A stretch of DNA of 64,000 nt from Chloroflexota bacterium (GTDB lineage: Bacteria > Chloroflexota > Anaerolineae > Promineifilales > Promineifilaceae), in the NCBI GenBank assembly GCA_013112725.1, contig JABFFZ010000012.1, positions 23,843 to 87,842 on the forward strand. The letters are read 5' to 3'. The notes beneath the pieces are model-generated. The model saw only the letters and a program-made list of their open reading frames with translations. It made no database searches and was not told where the DNA came from. This document shows positions 53,879 through 61,834 of the stretch, one piece after another; positions within the stretch are counted from its first letter, which is position 1, and the number at the start of each line of letters is the position of its first letter. The translations under genes were made by a program, and so were the position numbers.

Positions 53879-54801
53879 TTGCCGATCACGGCCGTACCTA
53901 TAAAAACCTGCCCCACCTGACCGAAGGGGATGACGAGTTTCGGTCACAATTCCTCTCCTGGGACATTGGTGATTTGAGCTATGTGGACATCAACGCATAC
54001 CTGGCGGTGAAGGATTTGGTGATTGTGCCCATGGCCAGCCTGGAGCAGCATGGGCCGCATTTGCCGCTGTATACGGATACGGTCACGGCCGTAGAAATGT
54101 CCCGCCGCGTCTCCGAAATGATCGCCGTGCTGCACACGCCGCCCATCTGGATGGGTTACTCGCCCCAGCACATGCACCACCCTGGCATGGGGCGCGGCAC
54201 CATCACCGTGCGCAGTTCCACTCTGCTGGCCGTGATGTACGACGTCGCCCGCAGCCTCATCCATCACGGCTTCAACCGCATCATCTTTATGAACGGGCAC
54301 GGCTCCAACGTCAAAGTAGTAGACCCGGTGCTGCGCCAGTTGCGCTACGAAACCGGCGCGCTAGTTGGCTTCGTCAAACCGTACATGGAGCGGTACACCG
54401 GCATTTTGAAGGGATTGATGGAAAACCCGCCGGAAGAGACCCCCGGCTGGCACGCCAGCGAGTTGGAAACATCGCAAGACCTGGCCTGGCGTGAAGATCT
54501 GGTGCGCATGGAACGCGCCGAACACACCAAAGCGCACATCCCCGAATTCCTGCCGCGCACCTTTGCCAAAAAAGATGGGATGCCGGACGTGGAATTTGAA
54601 GGGTACACCTACTTCAACTTCCCCATGGATCACCACGAATTTATCGAGAGCGGCACCATTGGCAACCCGCTGCGGGCCACCAAAGAGAAAGGCGAAGAAG
54701 CATTCCGCCGCCTCTCTGAGCATGTGGCGCGGGGTATCCTGGAACTGATGCATGTGCCGGTGGAAGTGCATAATCGGGAATTTCGGGACCGGGCGATGTA
54801 G
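53875..54801 (+). CDS. Creatininase-family amidohydrolase
   Basis: A metal-dependent hydrolase of the creatininase family, 308 residues. The metal-binding motif SLEQHGPHLPLYTDT (Glu-x-His, later Asp) lies near residues 55-69, and NGHGSN is near 141-146; the TVRSS segment is also typical. Relatives open lactam or cyclic amide rings or act on formamide bonds of pterins. The coupling to the Tm-1-like gene by an ATGA overlap suggests the pair processes one intermediate. It is longer than creatininase itself (about 260) by an N-terminal extension. Confidence 0.88.
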   Translation: MIADHGRTYKNLPHLTEGDDEFRSQFLSWDIGDLSYVDINAYLAVKDLVIVPMASLEQHGPHLPLYTDTVTAVEMSRRVSEMIAVLHTPPIWMGYSPQHMHHPGMGRGTITVRSSTLLAVMYDVARSLIHHGFNRIIFMNGHGSNVKVVDPVLRQLRYETGALVGFVKPYMERYTGILKGLMENPPEETPGWHASELETSQDLAWREDLVRMERAEHTKAHIPEFLPRTFAKKDGMPDVEFEGYTYFNFPMDHHEFIESGTIGNPLRATKEKGEEAFRRLSEHVARGILELMHVPVEVHNREFRDRAM

Positions 54802-54805
54802 AAGA

Positions 54806-54872
54806 TAGGAGATTGAGAGATTGGGAGATTGAGAGATTTGATCTCCCAATCTCTCGATCTCCTAATCTCAAT
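54806..54872. repeat. GAGATTGG palindromic array
   Basis: GGAGATTG, AGAGATTG, GGAGATTG, AGAGATT units then inverted CTCCCAATCTCTCGATCTCC, ending 6 bases before the TTG start of the TauE/SafE gene. Confidence 0.9.
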
Positions 54873-54877
54873 TCCCC

Positions 54878-55612
54878 TTGGAACCAAACGTTATTTTCGT
54901 CGCCGCCAGTGTCGCCCTGCTCATTGGCCTGTCCAAAGGCGGGTTGGGCGGCACAATGGGGGTGCTGGCCACGCCGCTGATGGCGCTGGTGATGCCGGCC
55001 GATCAGGTCATTGGCCTCTTACTGCCGGTGCTGATGTTTGCCGATGTTTTTGCCGTGGCCTTTCATTGGGGGCATTGGCATCGCTGGTATGTGATTTTGC
55101 TGCTGCCGGGCGGCGTACTGGGGGTGACGATTGGCACCTTTTTTATCACCAACGCGCCCACGGAAACACTGCAATTGTTGTTGGGGGTCATCGTCTTGCT
55201 TTTTGCCCTGTACAAGATTTTTGAAAAACAACTGCTGCGCTGGCTGACCTACCGGCCACATAATTGGCATGGGGTGGCTGCCGGGACAGTCGCCGGTTTT
55301 TCCTCGGCGCTGGCGCACACAGGTGCGCCGCCGGTCAGCATCTACCTGCTGTTGCAAAAGGTGACGCCGCGGGTGTTTATTGCCACCAACGCCCTCTTTT
55401 TTGCCATTTTGAACTGGATCAAAGTGCCTTATTACTGGTATGCCGGGCTGTTTGATTTTGCTTTGCTGCGGCAGATGGCCTGGATGCTGCCAATTGCCCT
55501 GGTGGGAGTTTGGGCGGGGCGGGGGTTGGCCGGTAAAATCAAGCCGCAGCAGTATGAACAACTCATCCTGGCGCTGCTTATCATTTCGGCGCTGCTGCTC
55601 ATTTTTACTTGA
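54878..55612 (+). CDS. TauE/SafE family membrane transporter
   Basis: A putative anion or sulfonate exporter of the TauE/SafE family, 244 residues with about seven transmembrane segments. The N-terminal LIGLSKGGLGGTMGVLATPL repeat and the later second half-repeat FSSALAHTGAPPVSIYLLLQ are characteristic. The only upstream start is a TTG at 54878 with no Shine-Dalgarno, placed right after a palindromic array. Family members export sulfite, sulfoacetate or sulfolactate, or import organic acids, so a role in removing a pathway product is possible but unproven. Confidence 0.85.
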   Translation: MEPNVIFVAASVALLIGLSKGGLGGTMGVLATPLMALVMPADQVIGLLLPVLMFADVFAVAFHWGHWHRWYVILLLPGGVLGVTIGTFFITNAPTETLQLLLGVIVLLFALYKIFEKQLLRWLTYRPHNWHGVAAGTVAGFSSALAHTGAPPVSIYLLLQKVTPRVFIATNALFFAILNWIKVPYYWYAGLFDFALLRQMAWMLPIALVGVWAGRGLAGKIKPQQYEQLILALLIISALLLIFT

Positions 55613-55645
55613 GTGTTTAGGGATGATGTGCCTGGGTGACGGCCG

Positions 55646-55677
55646 TGTTATAATGACCACAGGTTTGTTACTACCTG
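55646..55677 (+). promoter_or_regulatory. Extended -10 promoter and small palindrome of the PIN toxin module
   Basis: TGTTATAAT at 55646-55654 is an extended -10 element. No matching -35 is seen. CAGGT-N8-ACCTG at 55660-55677 overlaps the expected start point and could be the autoregulatory operator of the downstream antitoxin. Confidence 0.5.
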
Positions 55678-55687
55678 GAGAACTGTA

Positions 55688-55954
55688 ATGGTTATTGAAG
55701 ATTTATTGGCGTCGGCACGTTATGTTGTAGATGAGACGGGTGAGCGCACGGCCGTACAGCTTGACCTGCCAGTATGGGAAAACATCATCACCTTGTTAGC
55801 GCAAACGAAAAGCGATGAGAATGGCAATGATGATGCCGCATGGGATACGTTTATGAAGACCCTGGCAGAGAGTGTGGTAGACACTGGTATCCCTGACTTG
55901 GCCGCTGAACATGACCATTACCTCTATGGATCTCCCAAACGACAAACAGCATGA
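55688..55954 (+). CDS. Putative antitoxin of a PIN-domain toxin-antitoxin module
   Basis: An acidic 88-residue protein whose stop overlaps the PIN toxin gene by 4 bp (ATGA), the usual antitoxin-toxin arrangement. It has no recognisable helix-turn-helix or ribbon-helix-helix. The first part resembles short uncharacterised antitoxins that carry the VQLDLPVWENI pattern. CTGGAG lies upstream of the ATG as ribosome site. The role is inferred from position and size. Confidence 0.65.
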   Translation: MVIEDLLASARYVVDETGERTAVQLDLPVWENIITLLAQTKSDENGNDDAAWDTFMKTLAESVVDTGIPDLAAEHDHYLYGSPKRQTA

Positions 55955-56361
55955 GTGATGTTTTTGTGGATACGGCCGCCTGGCTGGCTCTTCTCAATAG
56001 CCGGGATAAATACCATAAAGACGCAAACCAGATGATGGCAAAATTGCGCCAACAAAAGCAAAAATTGATCACGACTGATTTTGTTTTGCTAGAAGTTGCC
56101 GATGCTTTGGCGGCGCCAGATTTTCGCGCCCAAACAATCCGTTTCATCAATTCATTGCGCCAGACTCCTTTTCTGACGATTGTTCCAGTTAGCAAATCGT
56201 TATATGAGGAAGCGTGGCAGTTCTATAGTAAACGACCAGATAAAGCATGGGGGCTAACGGATTGTTCCAGTTTTGTAATCATGCAACAAGAGCATATTAC
56301 GGTAGCATTTACCGCTGATCATTACTTTGTTCAGGCTGGCTATCAAAAGCTGCTCGAATAA
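55951..56361 (+). CDS. PIN-domain toxin (VapC-like ribonuclease)
   Basis: A 136-residue PIN domain. The acidic active-site residues are visible as D6 (VFVDTAAW), E49 (VLLEVAD), D110 or so (LTDCSSF) and D124 or so (TADHYF). This is the quartet expected of Mg-dependent RNases that cleave tRNA or rRNA. Overlaps the antitoxin gene by 4 bp. The module sits between TauE/SafE and a Gfo/Idh/MocA gene, interrupting the catabolic cluster. Close to the VapC superfamily, but target unknown. Confidence 0.85.
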   Translation: MSDVFVDTAAWLALLNSRDKYHKDANQMMAKLRQQKQKLITTDFVLLEVADALAAPDFRAQTIRFINSLRQTPFLTIVPVSKSLYEEAWQFYSKRPDKAWGLTDCSSFVIMQQEHITVAFTADHYFVQAGYQKLLE

Positions 56362-56399
56362 TCAGCCAACCATACTCTAAAACTGAGGCAAGTAAAATA

Positions 56400-57425
56400 A
56401 TGAAGGAACATGTTTTAACAGACACGGCCGTAAACCTGACCATGATTGGCGTGGGCGGCATGGCCCGGCATCATTTACGGGCGATATTGGCGAACTTTCC
56501 GTCTACCCACGTGTCGGTGGTGTGTGAACCATCGGCCGAGGCGTATGCGGAGACGGTGAAGCTTTTTACAGAGCACGGCCGTACCCCACCTTCCAATCAG
56601 CCTGACCTGACGAAACTATTGGCGGAGTACGGTGACGAACTGGACGCCGCCTTCATCATCACCCCCCACGCCTACCACCACGACCAGGCCCAAGCGTGTC
56701 TGGAAGCAGGGCTGGACGTACTGCTGGAAAAGCCGATGGTGATGAACGTGGCCGAAGCGCAAAGCCTGATCCGCACCCGCGACGAAACGGGGCGGCTGCT
56801 GGTGGTCGCCTTTAACGGCAGCCTCTCGCCGGAAATTCGGGCGGCGGCGGCCCTGCTGCGCTCCGGTGAACTGGGCAAAATCCAGAGCATCAGCGCCACC
56901 GTCTGGCAAAACTGGCAGCCGAACACGGCCGGCACCTGGCGGCAAAACCCGGCATTGTCCGGCGGTGGCTTCTTGTTTGATACCGGCGCGCACATGCTCA
57001 ATACGGTGGCTGACCTGGCGGGGGAGGATTTTGTGGAAGTGGCCGCCTGGCTGGATAACAACGGCGCGCCGGTAGATATTTTGGGGGTGGTCATGGGCCG
57101 CCTGGTTTCAGGGGCGTTGGTTACGTTACATGCATCAGGGGCAACAGTGCCTTCTTGCGCCTCCGATGTGCGCGTTTTTTGTGAGCAGGCGATTTTGAAC
57201 ACGGGCGTCTGGGGACAATGGCTGCATATTCTGAAACCTGGTAGCAAAGAGTTTGAACCGGTGGTGGTGCCCGAGACGACCGGGGCCTGGGAGCAGTTTT
57301 TGGCGGTAAGGGACGGCCATCTGCCCAATCCCTGCCCGCCGGAAGTAGGCCTGCGCATGGCCCGGTTGTGGGACGCCATTCAAGCCTCAGCCGCGCGAGG
57401 CGGGCAGCCGGTTAAATGTAATTGA
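56400..57425 (+). CDS. Gfo/Idh/MocA family oxidoreductase
   Basis: The second dehydrogenase of this type in the catabolic cluster (third in the window), 341 residues. Rossmann motif [16 protein letters not shown], lysine motif LLEKPMV (about residue 111), second domain [20 protein letters not shown] and [17 protein letters not shown]. Normal length. It stands between two toxin-antitoxin modules and upstream of the ThuA-like gene. ThuA/ThuB pairs of this kind act in trehalose breakdown in rhizobia, where ThuB is a Gfo/Idh/MocA protein. Confidence 0.88.
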   Translation: MKEHVLTDTAVNLTMIGVGGMARHHLRAILANFPSTHVSVVCEPSAEAYAETVKLFTEHGRTPPSNQPDLTKLLAEYGDELDAAFIITPHAYHHDQAQACLEAGLDVLLEKPMVMNVAEAQSLIRTRDETGRLLVVAFNGSLSPEIRAAAALLRSGELGKIQSISATVWQNWQPNTAGTWRQNPALSGGGFLFDTGAHMLNTVADLAGEDFVEVAAWLDNNGAPVDILGVVMGRLVSGALVTLHASGATVPSCASDVRVFCEQAILNTGVWGQWLHILKPGSKEFEPVVVPETTGAWEQFLAVRDGHLPNPCPPEVGLRMARLWDAIQASAARGGQPVKCN

Positions 57426-57466
57426 GTAATTGGGTAATTGGGTAATTGGGTAATTAGGCAATTGTG
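57424..57466. repeat. GTAATTGG tandem array without a full inverted arm
   Basis: Four tandem GTAATTGG-type units followed by TAGGCAATTGTGAG, directly after the dehydrogenase stop. Unlike others in the window, the inverted arm is nearly missing. Confidence 0.85.
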
Positions 57467-57518
57467 AGACGCTAATGTATGGGCTGACGACATGGGATGG
57501 TGTTTCACCAATAATGAC

Positions 57519-57544
57519 AGATGGTACTGAATATGATACTATCT
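57519..57544 (+). promoter_or_regulatory. Candidate operator before the HicA gene
   Basis: AGATGGTACT and GATACTATCT form an imperfect inverted repeat (7 of 10 positions) ending 12 bp before the HicA start. HicB-type antitoxins autorepress at such sites. TATGAT (57532-57537), a -10-like hexamer, lies within it. Weak prediction. Confidence 0.3.
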
Positions 57545-57556
57545 AAAGTGTAAAAA

Positions 57557-57832
57557 ATGGGCCAAAAAGAAAAAATTATAGCCCAAATACGGCAAAATCC
57601 ACAGAAAGTGACCTTTTCTACATTGGAAAAACTGCTGACCTGGTATCAATTTGACAAACGTCCGGGCAAAGGATCACACTTTATTTTCAAAAGGCGTACA
57701 GCCTCGCGGACATTTCGTTTTACGATTGTCAAACCACATGGTGGCCGAAAATATGTCAGTGCGGAAGCGGTAGATGAGGTATTGCAAGCCGTTGATGAGT
57801 TAGAAGCGTTGGGTTTAGGGTTGCAGGATTAA
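57557..57832 (+). CDS. HicA-like mRNA interferase toxin
   Basis: A small basic protein of 91 residues with the double-stranded-RNA-binding-like HicA fold. GKGSHFIFKRR, including the catalytic-type His, and the final KPHGGRKYVSAEAVDEVL stretch are family-typical. HicA proteins cleave mRNA independently of translation. HicB follows 17 bp downstream. It lies in the catabolic cluster on its own small operon. Confidence 0.8.
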   Translation: MGQKEKIIAQIRQNPQKVTFSTLEKLLTWYQFDKRPGKGSHFIFKRRTASRTFRFTIVKPHGGRKYVSAEAVDEVLQAVDELEALGLGLQD

Positions 57833-57849
57833 AGTGGAGGTTAGGAAAG

Positions 57850-58281
57850 ATGGAAAAAGATATTGCTTATTATCTCTCTTTGCCCTACACGATAGAAGTC
57901 ATTCACAACAAACAAAGTGAAGATGGGGCTGCCTACTGGTTTGCCCGTGTGCGTGAACTGTCGGGCTGCATGACCGAAGCAGACAGTTTTGAGGCGTTGG
58001 ATGGCATGATTCAGGAGGCCATGACTGCCTGGTTGGAAGATGCGTTGGCCGATGGCGATCCCATCCCGGAGCCTCGACCGGCTGAGGAGTACAGCGGTAA
58101 GTTTGTGATTCGTTTGCCCCGATCGTTACACCGGGATCTGGCGCAAACGGCCGTGCAAGAAGGCGTCAGCCTCAATGCCTTTGTCACGGCGGCTCTGGCG
58201 CGGGCTGTGGGCCAGGCCACCGGCAAACAGCCAGAACCAGATGCGGCTTATGCCTACCAGATGATTCGGGAACGGCCGTAG
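57850..58281 (+). CDS. HicB-like antitoxin
   Basis: A 143-residue antitoxin. The N-terminal HicB fold (about 10-70, [20 protein letters not shown] then [20 protein letters not shown]) is a degraded RNase H-like domain, and the C-terminal part ([19 protein letters not shown], about 82-125) is a ribbon-helix-helix DNA-binding domain for autoregulation. GGAAAG precedes the ATG. It should neutralise the adjacent HicA toxin. Confidence 0.87.
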   Translation: MEKDIAYYLSLPYTIEVIHNKQSEDGAAYWFARVRELSGCMTEADSFEALDGMIQEAMTAWLEDALADGDPIPEPRPAEEYSGKFVIRLPRSLHRDLAQTAVQEGVSLNAFVTAALARAVGQATGKQPEPDAAYAYQMIRERP

Positions 58282-58339
58282 CTCTTTATTTGCAAGCGGA
58301 ACATGCAGCGTGGGAGAGTTGCTCTTAACAGGAGAAAAC

Positions 58340-59059
58340 ATGACGATTCGTGTAACCATTTGGAATGAATACCGGCATGAGAAACAGTCGGCGAAGGTGC
58401 AGGAGATTTACCCGGAGGGGATGCACACGCCGATTGCTAACTATTTGCAAGGGCAGGGCATGAGCGTGCGGGTGGCCACGTTGGATGAGCCGGAGCATGG
58501 GTTGAGCACGGCCGTGCTCGACCAAACCGACGTCCTCACCTGGTGGGGCCACCTGGCGCATGGCGAAGTCAGCGATGAGATCGTTGACCGGGTGCAGGCG
58601 CGGGTATTGGCGGGCATGGGGCTGATTGTGCTGCACTCTGGCCACTTCTCCAAAATCTTCCAGCGGCTCATGGGTACCACCTGCAACCTGAAATGGCGCG
58701 AAGCAGGCGAATTGGAGCGGCTGTGGGTGGTCGCCCCCGGCCATCCCATCACCGCAGGGTTGGGTGAATACTTCGAGATTCCCCAGGCGGAGATGTATGG
58801 CGAATTTTTTGATATTCCCCAACCGGAAACGCTGGTCTTTGTTAGCTGGTTTGCCGGGGGTGAGGTGTTTCGCAGCGGCTGCTGTTACCAGCGCGGGCAA
58901 GGCAAAATTTTCTACTTCCGTCCCGGCCACGAGACCTACCCCATTTATTACCAGGATGAGGTGCTGCGGGTGATTGGCAATGCCGTGCGTTGGGCGGCGC
59001 CGGTTGATCGGCCACCGGTGCAGTTTGGGCATCGGCCACAGGTAGGCATGTCTGAATAG
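58340..59059 (+). CDS. ThuA-domain protein (trehalose utilization family)
   Basis: A class I glutamine amidotransferase-like fold protein of the ThuA family, 239 residues from the ATG at 58340, preceded by [26 protein letters not shown] at the N-terminus, [35 protein letters not shown], and [15 protein letters not shown] are typical. In rhizobia ThuA works with ThuB in processing trehalose and related disaccharides through 3-keto intermediates. Here it closes the catabolic cluster that begins with a sugar ABC importer. Confidence 0.88.
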   Translation: MTIRVTIWNEYRHEKQSAKVQEIYPEGMHTPIANYLQGQGMSVRVATLDEPEHGLSTAVLDQTDVLTWWGHLAHGEVSDEIVDRVQARVLAGMGLIVLHSGHFSKIFQRLMGTTCNLKWREAGELERLWVVAPGHPITAGLGEYFEIPQAEMYGEFFDIPQPETLVFVSWFAGGEVFRSGCCYQRGQGKIFYFRPGHETYPIYYQDEVLRVIGNAVRWAAPVDRPPVQFGHRPQVGMSE

Positions 59060-59131
59060 GAAGGACATGCCGCGCATCTGGCAGATTTTCGCGGATACAT
59101 CATCGCTTGCAGATGTGATAAAATCCCGCCC

Positions 59132-60505
59132 ATGCACACAGCGTTGATCATTATTGGTGGCGGCCTGGCGGGGGCTGAAGCGGCCTGGCAGGCTGCTGAG
59201 TTGGGCGTGCCCGTGCGTCTGTATGAGATGCGTCCCCGGCAAGAAACGCCTGCCCATACCACCCCCTTTCTGGCCGAACTGGTATGCAGCAATTCGCTTG
59301 GCTCCTTTCTGCCGGACAAAGCGCCCGGACTGCTCAAGGCGGAGCTGCGCGGCCTGGGGTCGTTGATATTGGCCTGTGCCCAGGAAACGGCCGTGCCCGC
59401 TGGTTCTTCTCTGGCTGTGGATCGTGACCTCTTTGCCCAACGTGTGACGGAAAAGATTGAGAGCCATCCCTTGATTGAATTGGTACGGGAGGAGGTCACG
59501 GCCGTGCCCCCTACCCCCACCATCATCGCCAGCGGCCCCCTCACCTCGTCTGCCCTGGCTGCCAGCCTCAGCGAACTGACCGGGCAGCAGCACCTCTACT
59601 TTTATGACGCCCTTTCCCCCATTGTGCAGGCAGACAGTATTGATATGTCCATCGCCTTCCGCGATTCTCGCTACGACCGCGGCGAACAGGAAGAAGGAGA
59701 TTACATCAACTGCCCGCTAAACAAAGAGGAGTATTTTGCCTTTCAGGAGGCGCTGTTGGCCGCGGACACGATCACCTTGAAACAGTTTGAACAGGAAGAC
59801 CCCCACTTTTTTGAAGGCTGTATGCCCATTGAGCAAATCGCCCGGCGCGGCGATAAGGCGCTGGCCTTTGGCCCTATGCGCCCGGTGGGGTTAGTGGATC
59901 CACGCACGGGGACACGGCCGTATGCCGTGGTGCAACTGCGCCAGGATAATCTCATTGGTTCGTTGTACAATATCGTTGGTTTCCAGACCAATCTGCGCTG
60001 GGGTGAACAAAAGCGCGTCTTGCGCCTCATTCCCGGCCTGCAAAACGCCGAATTTATGCGCTACGGCATGATGCACCGCAACACCTATATCAACGCGCCG
60101 CAGTTGTTGCACCCCTCGCTGCAATATCGGGGCCGCGCCGACCTCTTTTTTGCCGGGCAAATCACCGGCGTCGAGGGGTATATGGGCAATGCCGCTACCG
60201 GCTGGCTGGCGGGCGTGAACGCGGCCCGGCTCCTGAAGGGACAACTGCCCGTCATCCTGCCGCCTACTACCATGCTGGGCGCGCTTTGCCATTATGTGAC
60301 CCATGCCGAAGCCGGCCATTTCCAGCCGATGAAGGCCAATTTTGGCTTGCTGCCCGCCCCGCAGCACGATTTACCCAAGTCAGAACGATACCGCTGGTAC
60401 AGCGAACGCGCCCTGACCGCCCTGCGCCGTTTTGCCCGCGCCAACGCCATCCGCTATGACAGGGAAGCGGCCTTTGCGTCAGCGACGGTTGACTACCAGG
60501 GATGA
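59132..60505 (+). CDS. trmFO: FADH2-oxidizing methylenetetrahydrofolate-tRNA uracil-54 methyltransferase
   Basis: Makes ribothymidine at position 54 of the T-loop of tRNA using 5,10-methylenetetrahydrofolate and FADH2. The 457 residues are normal in length. The GidA-like N-terminus has [19 protein letters not shown] and [15 protein letters not shown] carries the family Cys near residue 52, and the C-terminal [20 protein letters not shown] is diagnostic. The start lies after a 72-bp gap, with a GATAAAAT sequence but no Shine-Dalgarno. It stands apart from the sugar cluster. Confidence 0.95.
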   Translation: MHTALIIIGGGLAGAEAAWQAAELGVPVRLYEMRPRQETPAHTTPFLAELVCSNSLGSFLPDKAPGLLKAELRGLGSLILACAQETAVPAGSSLAVDRDLFAQRVTEKIESHPLIELVREEVTAVPPTPTIIASGPLTSSALAASLSELTGQQHLYFYDALSPIVQADSIDMSIAFRDSRYDRGEQEEGDYINCPLNKEEYFAFQEALLAADTITLKQFEQEDPHFFEGCMPIEQIARRGDKALAFGPMRPVGLVDPRTGTRPYAVVQLRQDNLIGSLYNIVGFQTNLRWGEQKRVLRLIPGLQNAEFMRYGMMHRNTYINAPQLLHPSLQYRGRADLFFAGQITGVEGYMGNAATGWLAGVNAARLLKGQLPVILPPTTMLGALCHYVTHAEAGHFQPMKANFGLLPAPQHDLPKSERYRWYSERALTALRRFARANAIRYDREAAFASATVDYQG

Positions 60506-60540
60506 AATTCATAATTCATCCTTCATAACTCATAATTTCG
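60506..60540. repeat. AATTCAT/TCATAATT palindromic array
   Basis: Short run of AAATTCATAATTCAT and CATAACTCATAATTT units, right after the trmFO stop and before the ribosome site of the histidine-kinase gene. Related to 22244-22310. Confidence 0.75.
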
Positions 60541-60553
60541 TAGGAGACGCCTT

Positions 60554-61747
60554 GTGGCTGAAGGTTTGAATCTGTGGTTACGCCAGAATGCGGCCGTGTT
60601 GTGCAGCGCCACGCTGCGCCGCGCGCCCAATATGCTGGTGGACGAAGATGATCTTTTTGAGTTCCTGGCGCTGTTGGCTGACAGCGTCACCGCGCTGCCG
60701 GAAATGCAGTTAGCCAATGTGCAATCCTGGGCGTTGACGAGTATTGGGCATGATGCGCGGGGGGCGTATGATTGGCTGGTGGTGCTGCGCGTACTGAAAC
60801 AAGAGATTATTGCTCGTCTGGAAAGGCAGTTCCCGCCGCAGGAAACGCTGCGTGCCATGCGCCAGTTGGACGATATTCTTACCTATGCCGTCATCGAAGC
60901 CTCGCAGTTAGCCACCGATATGCAGCGCGCCGACCTGATTGAACATATGGTGCAACTGCGCCGCCAGGAAGACCGGCTGGAAGAGACAAAGACCAAGTTT
61001 ATTGCTGTGGCGGCCCATGAATTGAAGACACCGTTGACCATTATTGAAGGATATGCCAATATTTTGCGGGCAGAATTAAAAAATGAACCACGCCTGAATG
61101 TTTATCTGGATGGTTTTAACAATGGCTTTCGCCGGATGCGGGAAGTGATCGGCGACTTGATTGATGTTTCCCTGCTTGATTTGAAGTCGTTTGAGATCAA
61201 GTACCGGGAAATTAACCTGGAACGGGCCGTGCTGCTGACGGCGGACAGCTTGAAAAGATATTTTGCCGAACGTCAGGTGGATTTGGTGATCCTGCCCTTT
61301 GGCGTGCCTTCCAGCACGTATGGTGATGAGGAGAAGTTGAAGAAGGCGCTGACCAAAGTGCTGATGAATGGGCTGAAATATACGCCAGATGGGGGCCGGG
61401 TGACGATCACGGCCGTGACCACCCGCCAGGATGAATCGTCCGATGAGATGGGCGGCTTTTTGGATATTCAGGTGACGGATACTGGCATTGGTATTGCCGC
61501 CACCGACCTGGAACTCATTTTCAACAAGTTTGGCACGGCCGCTGACGCCAGCCTGCACTCATCCAGTAAAACCAAGTTCAAAGGCGGTGGCCCCGGCCTG
61601 GGGCTGCCCATTGCCAGGGGCATCATTGAAGCCCACGGCGGCCGGATTTGGGCGCAAAGCGCCGGGTATGACGAAGAAACCTGCCCCGGCAGTACCTTTC
61701 ATATTGAATTGCCGCTGTGGTTGAAAGAACCGATGTGGGGGATGTAA
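60554..61747 (+). CDS. Soluble sensor histidine kinase
   Basis: A cytosolic histidine kinase of 397 residues starting at GTG, preceded by AGGAG. An uncharacterised helical N-terminal sensor (about 1-140) is followed by the HisKA domain with H-box AAHELKTPLTIIEGY (His about 155) and a HATPase domain with VLMNGLKYTPDGG, DTGIGI and GPGLGLPI. The N-box is somewhat variant (MNGLKY instead of NLxxNA). No transmembrane segment is seen and no response regulator is adjacent, so the partner is unknown. Confidence 0.88.
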   Translation: MAEGLNLWLRQNAAVLCSATLRRAPNMLVDEDDLFEFLALLADSVTALPEMQLANVQSWALTSIGHDARGAYDWLVVLRVLKQEIIARLERQFPPQETLRAMRQLDDILTYAVIEASQLATDMQRADLIEHMVQLRRQEDRLEETKTKFIAVAAHELKTPLTIIEGYANILRAELKNEPRLNVYLDGFNNGFRRMREVIGDLIDVSLLDLKSFEIKYREINLERAVLLTADSLKRYFAERQVDLVILPFGVPSSTYGDEEKLKKALTKVLMNGLKYTPDGGRVTITAVTTRQDESSDEMGGFLDIQVTDTGIGIAATDLELIFNKFGTAADASLHSSSKTKFKGGGPGLGLPIARGIIEAHGGRIWAQSAGYDEETCPGSTFHIELPLWLKEPMWGM

Positions 61748-61751
61748 AGAG

Positions 61752-61822
61752 GGGTAATTGAGTAATTGGGTAATTAAGTAATTGATGCTCCAATTACCCA
61801 ATTACTCAATTACCCAATTACC
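61752..61822. repeat. GTAATTGG palindromic array
   Basis: Forward units (GGTAATTGA, GTAATTGG, GTAATTAA, GTAATTGA) and inverted AATTACCC/AATTACTC units. A ribosome-type CAGGTGG follows it before the DUF4139 gene. Confidence 0.9.
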
Positions 61823-61834
61823 AGGTGGAAGAAC

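Noticed and set aside
54878..55612. TauE/SafE as evidence for sulfosugar (sulfoquinovose) degradation
   Set aside because: No sulfoquinovosidase, monooxygenase, flavin reductase or sulfolactaldehyde enzyme is encoded nearby, so one broad-specificity exporter family is insufficient.
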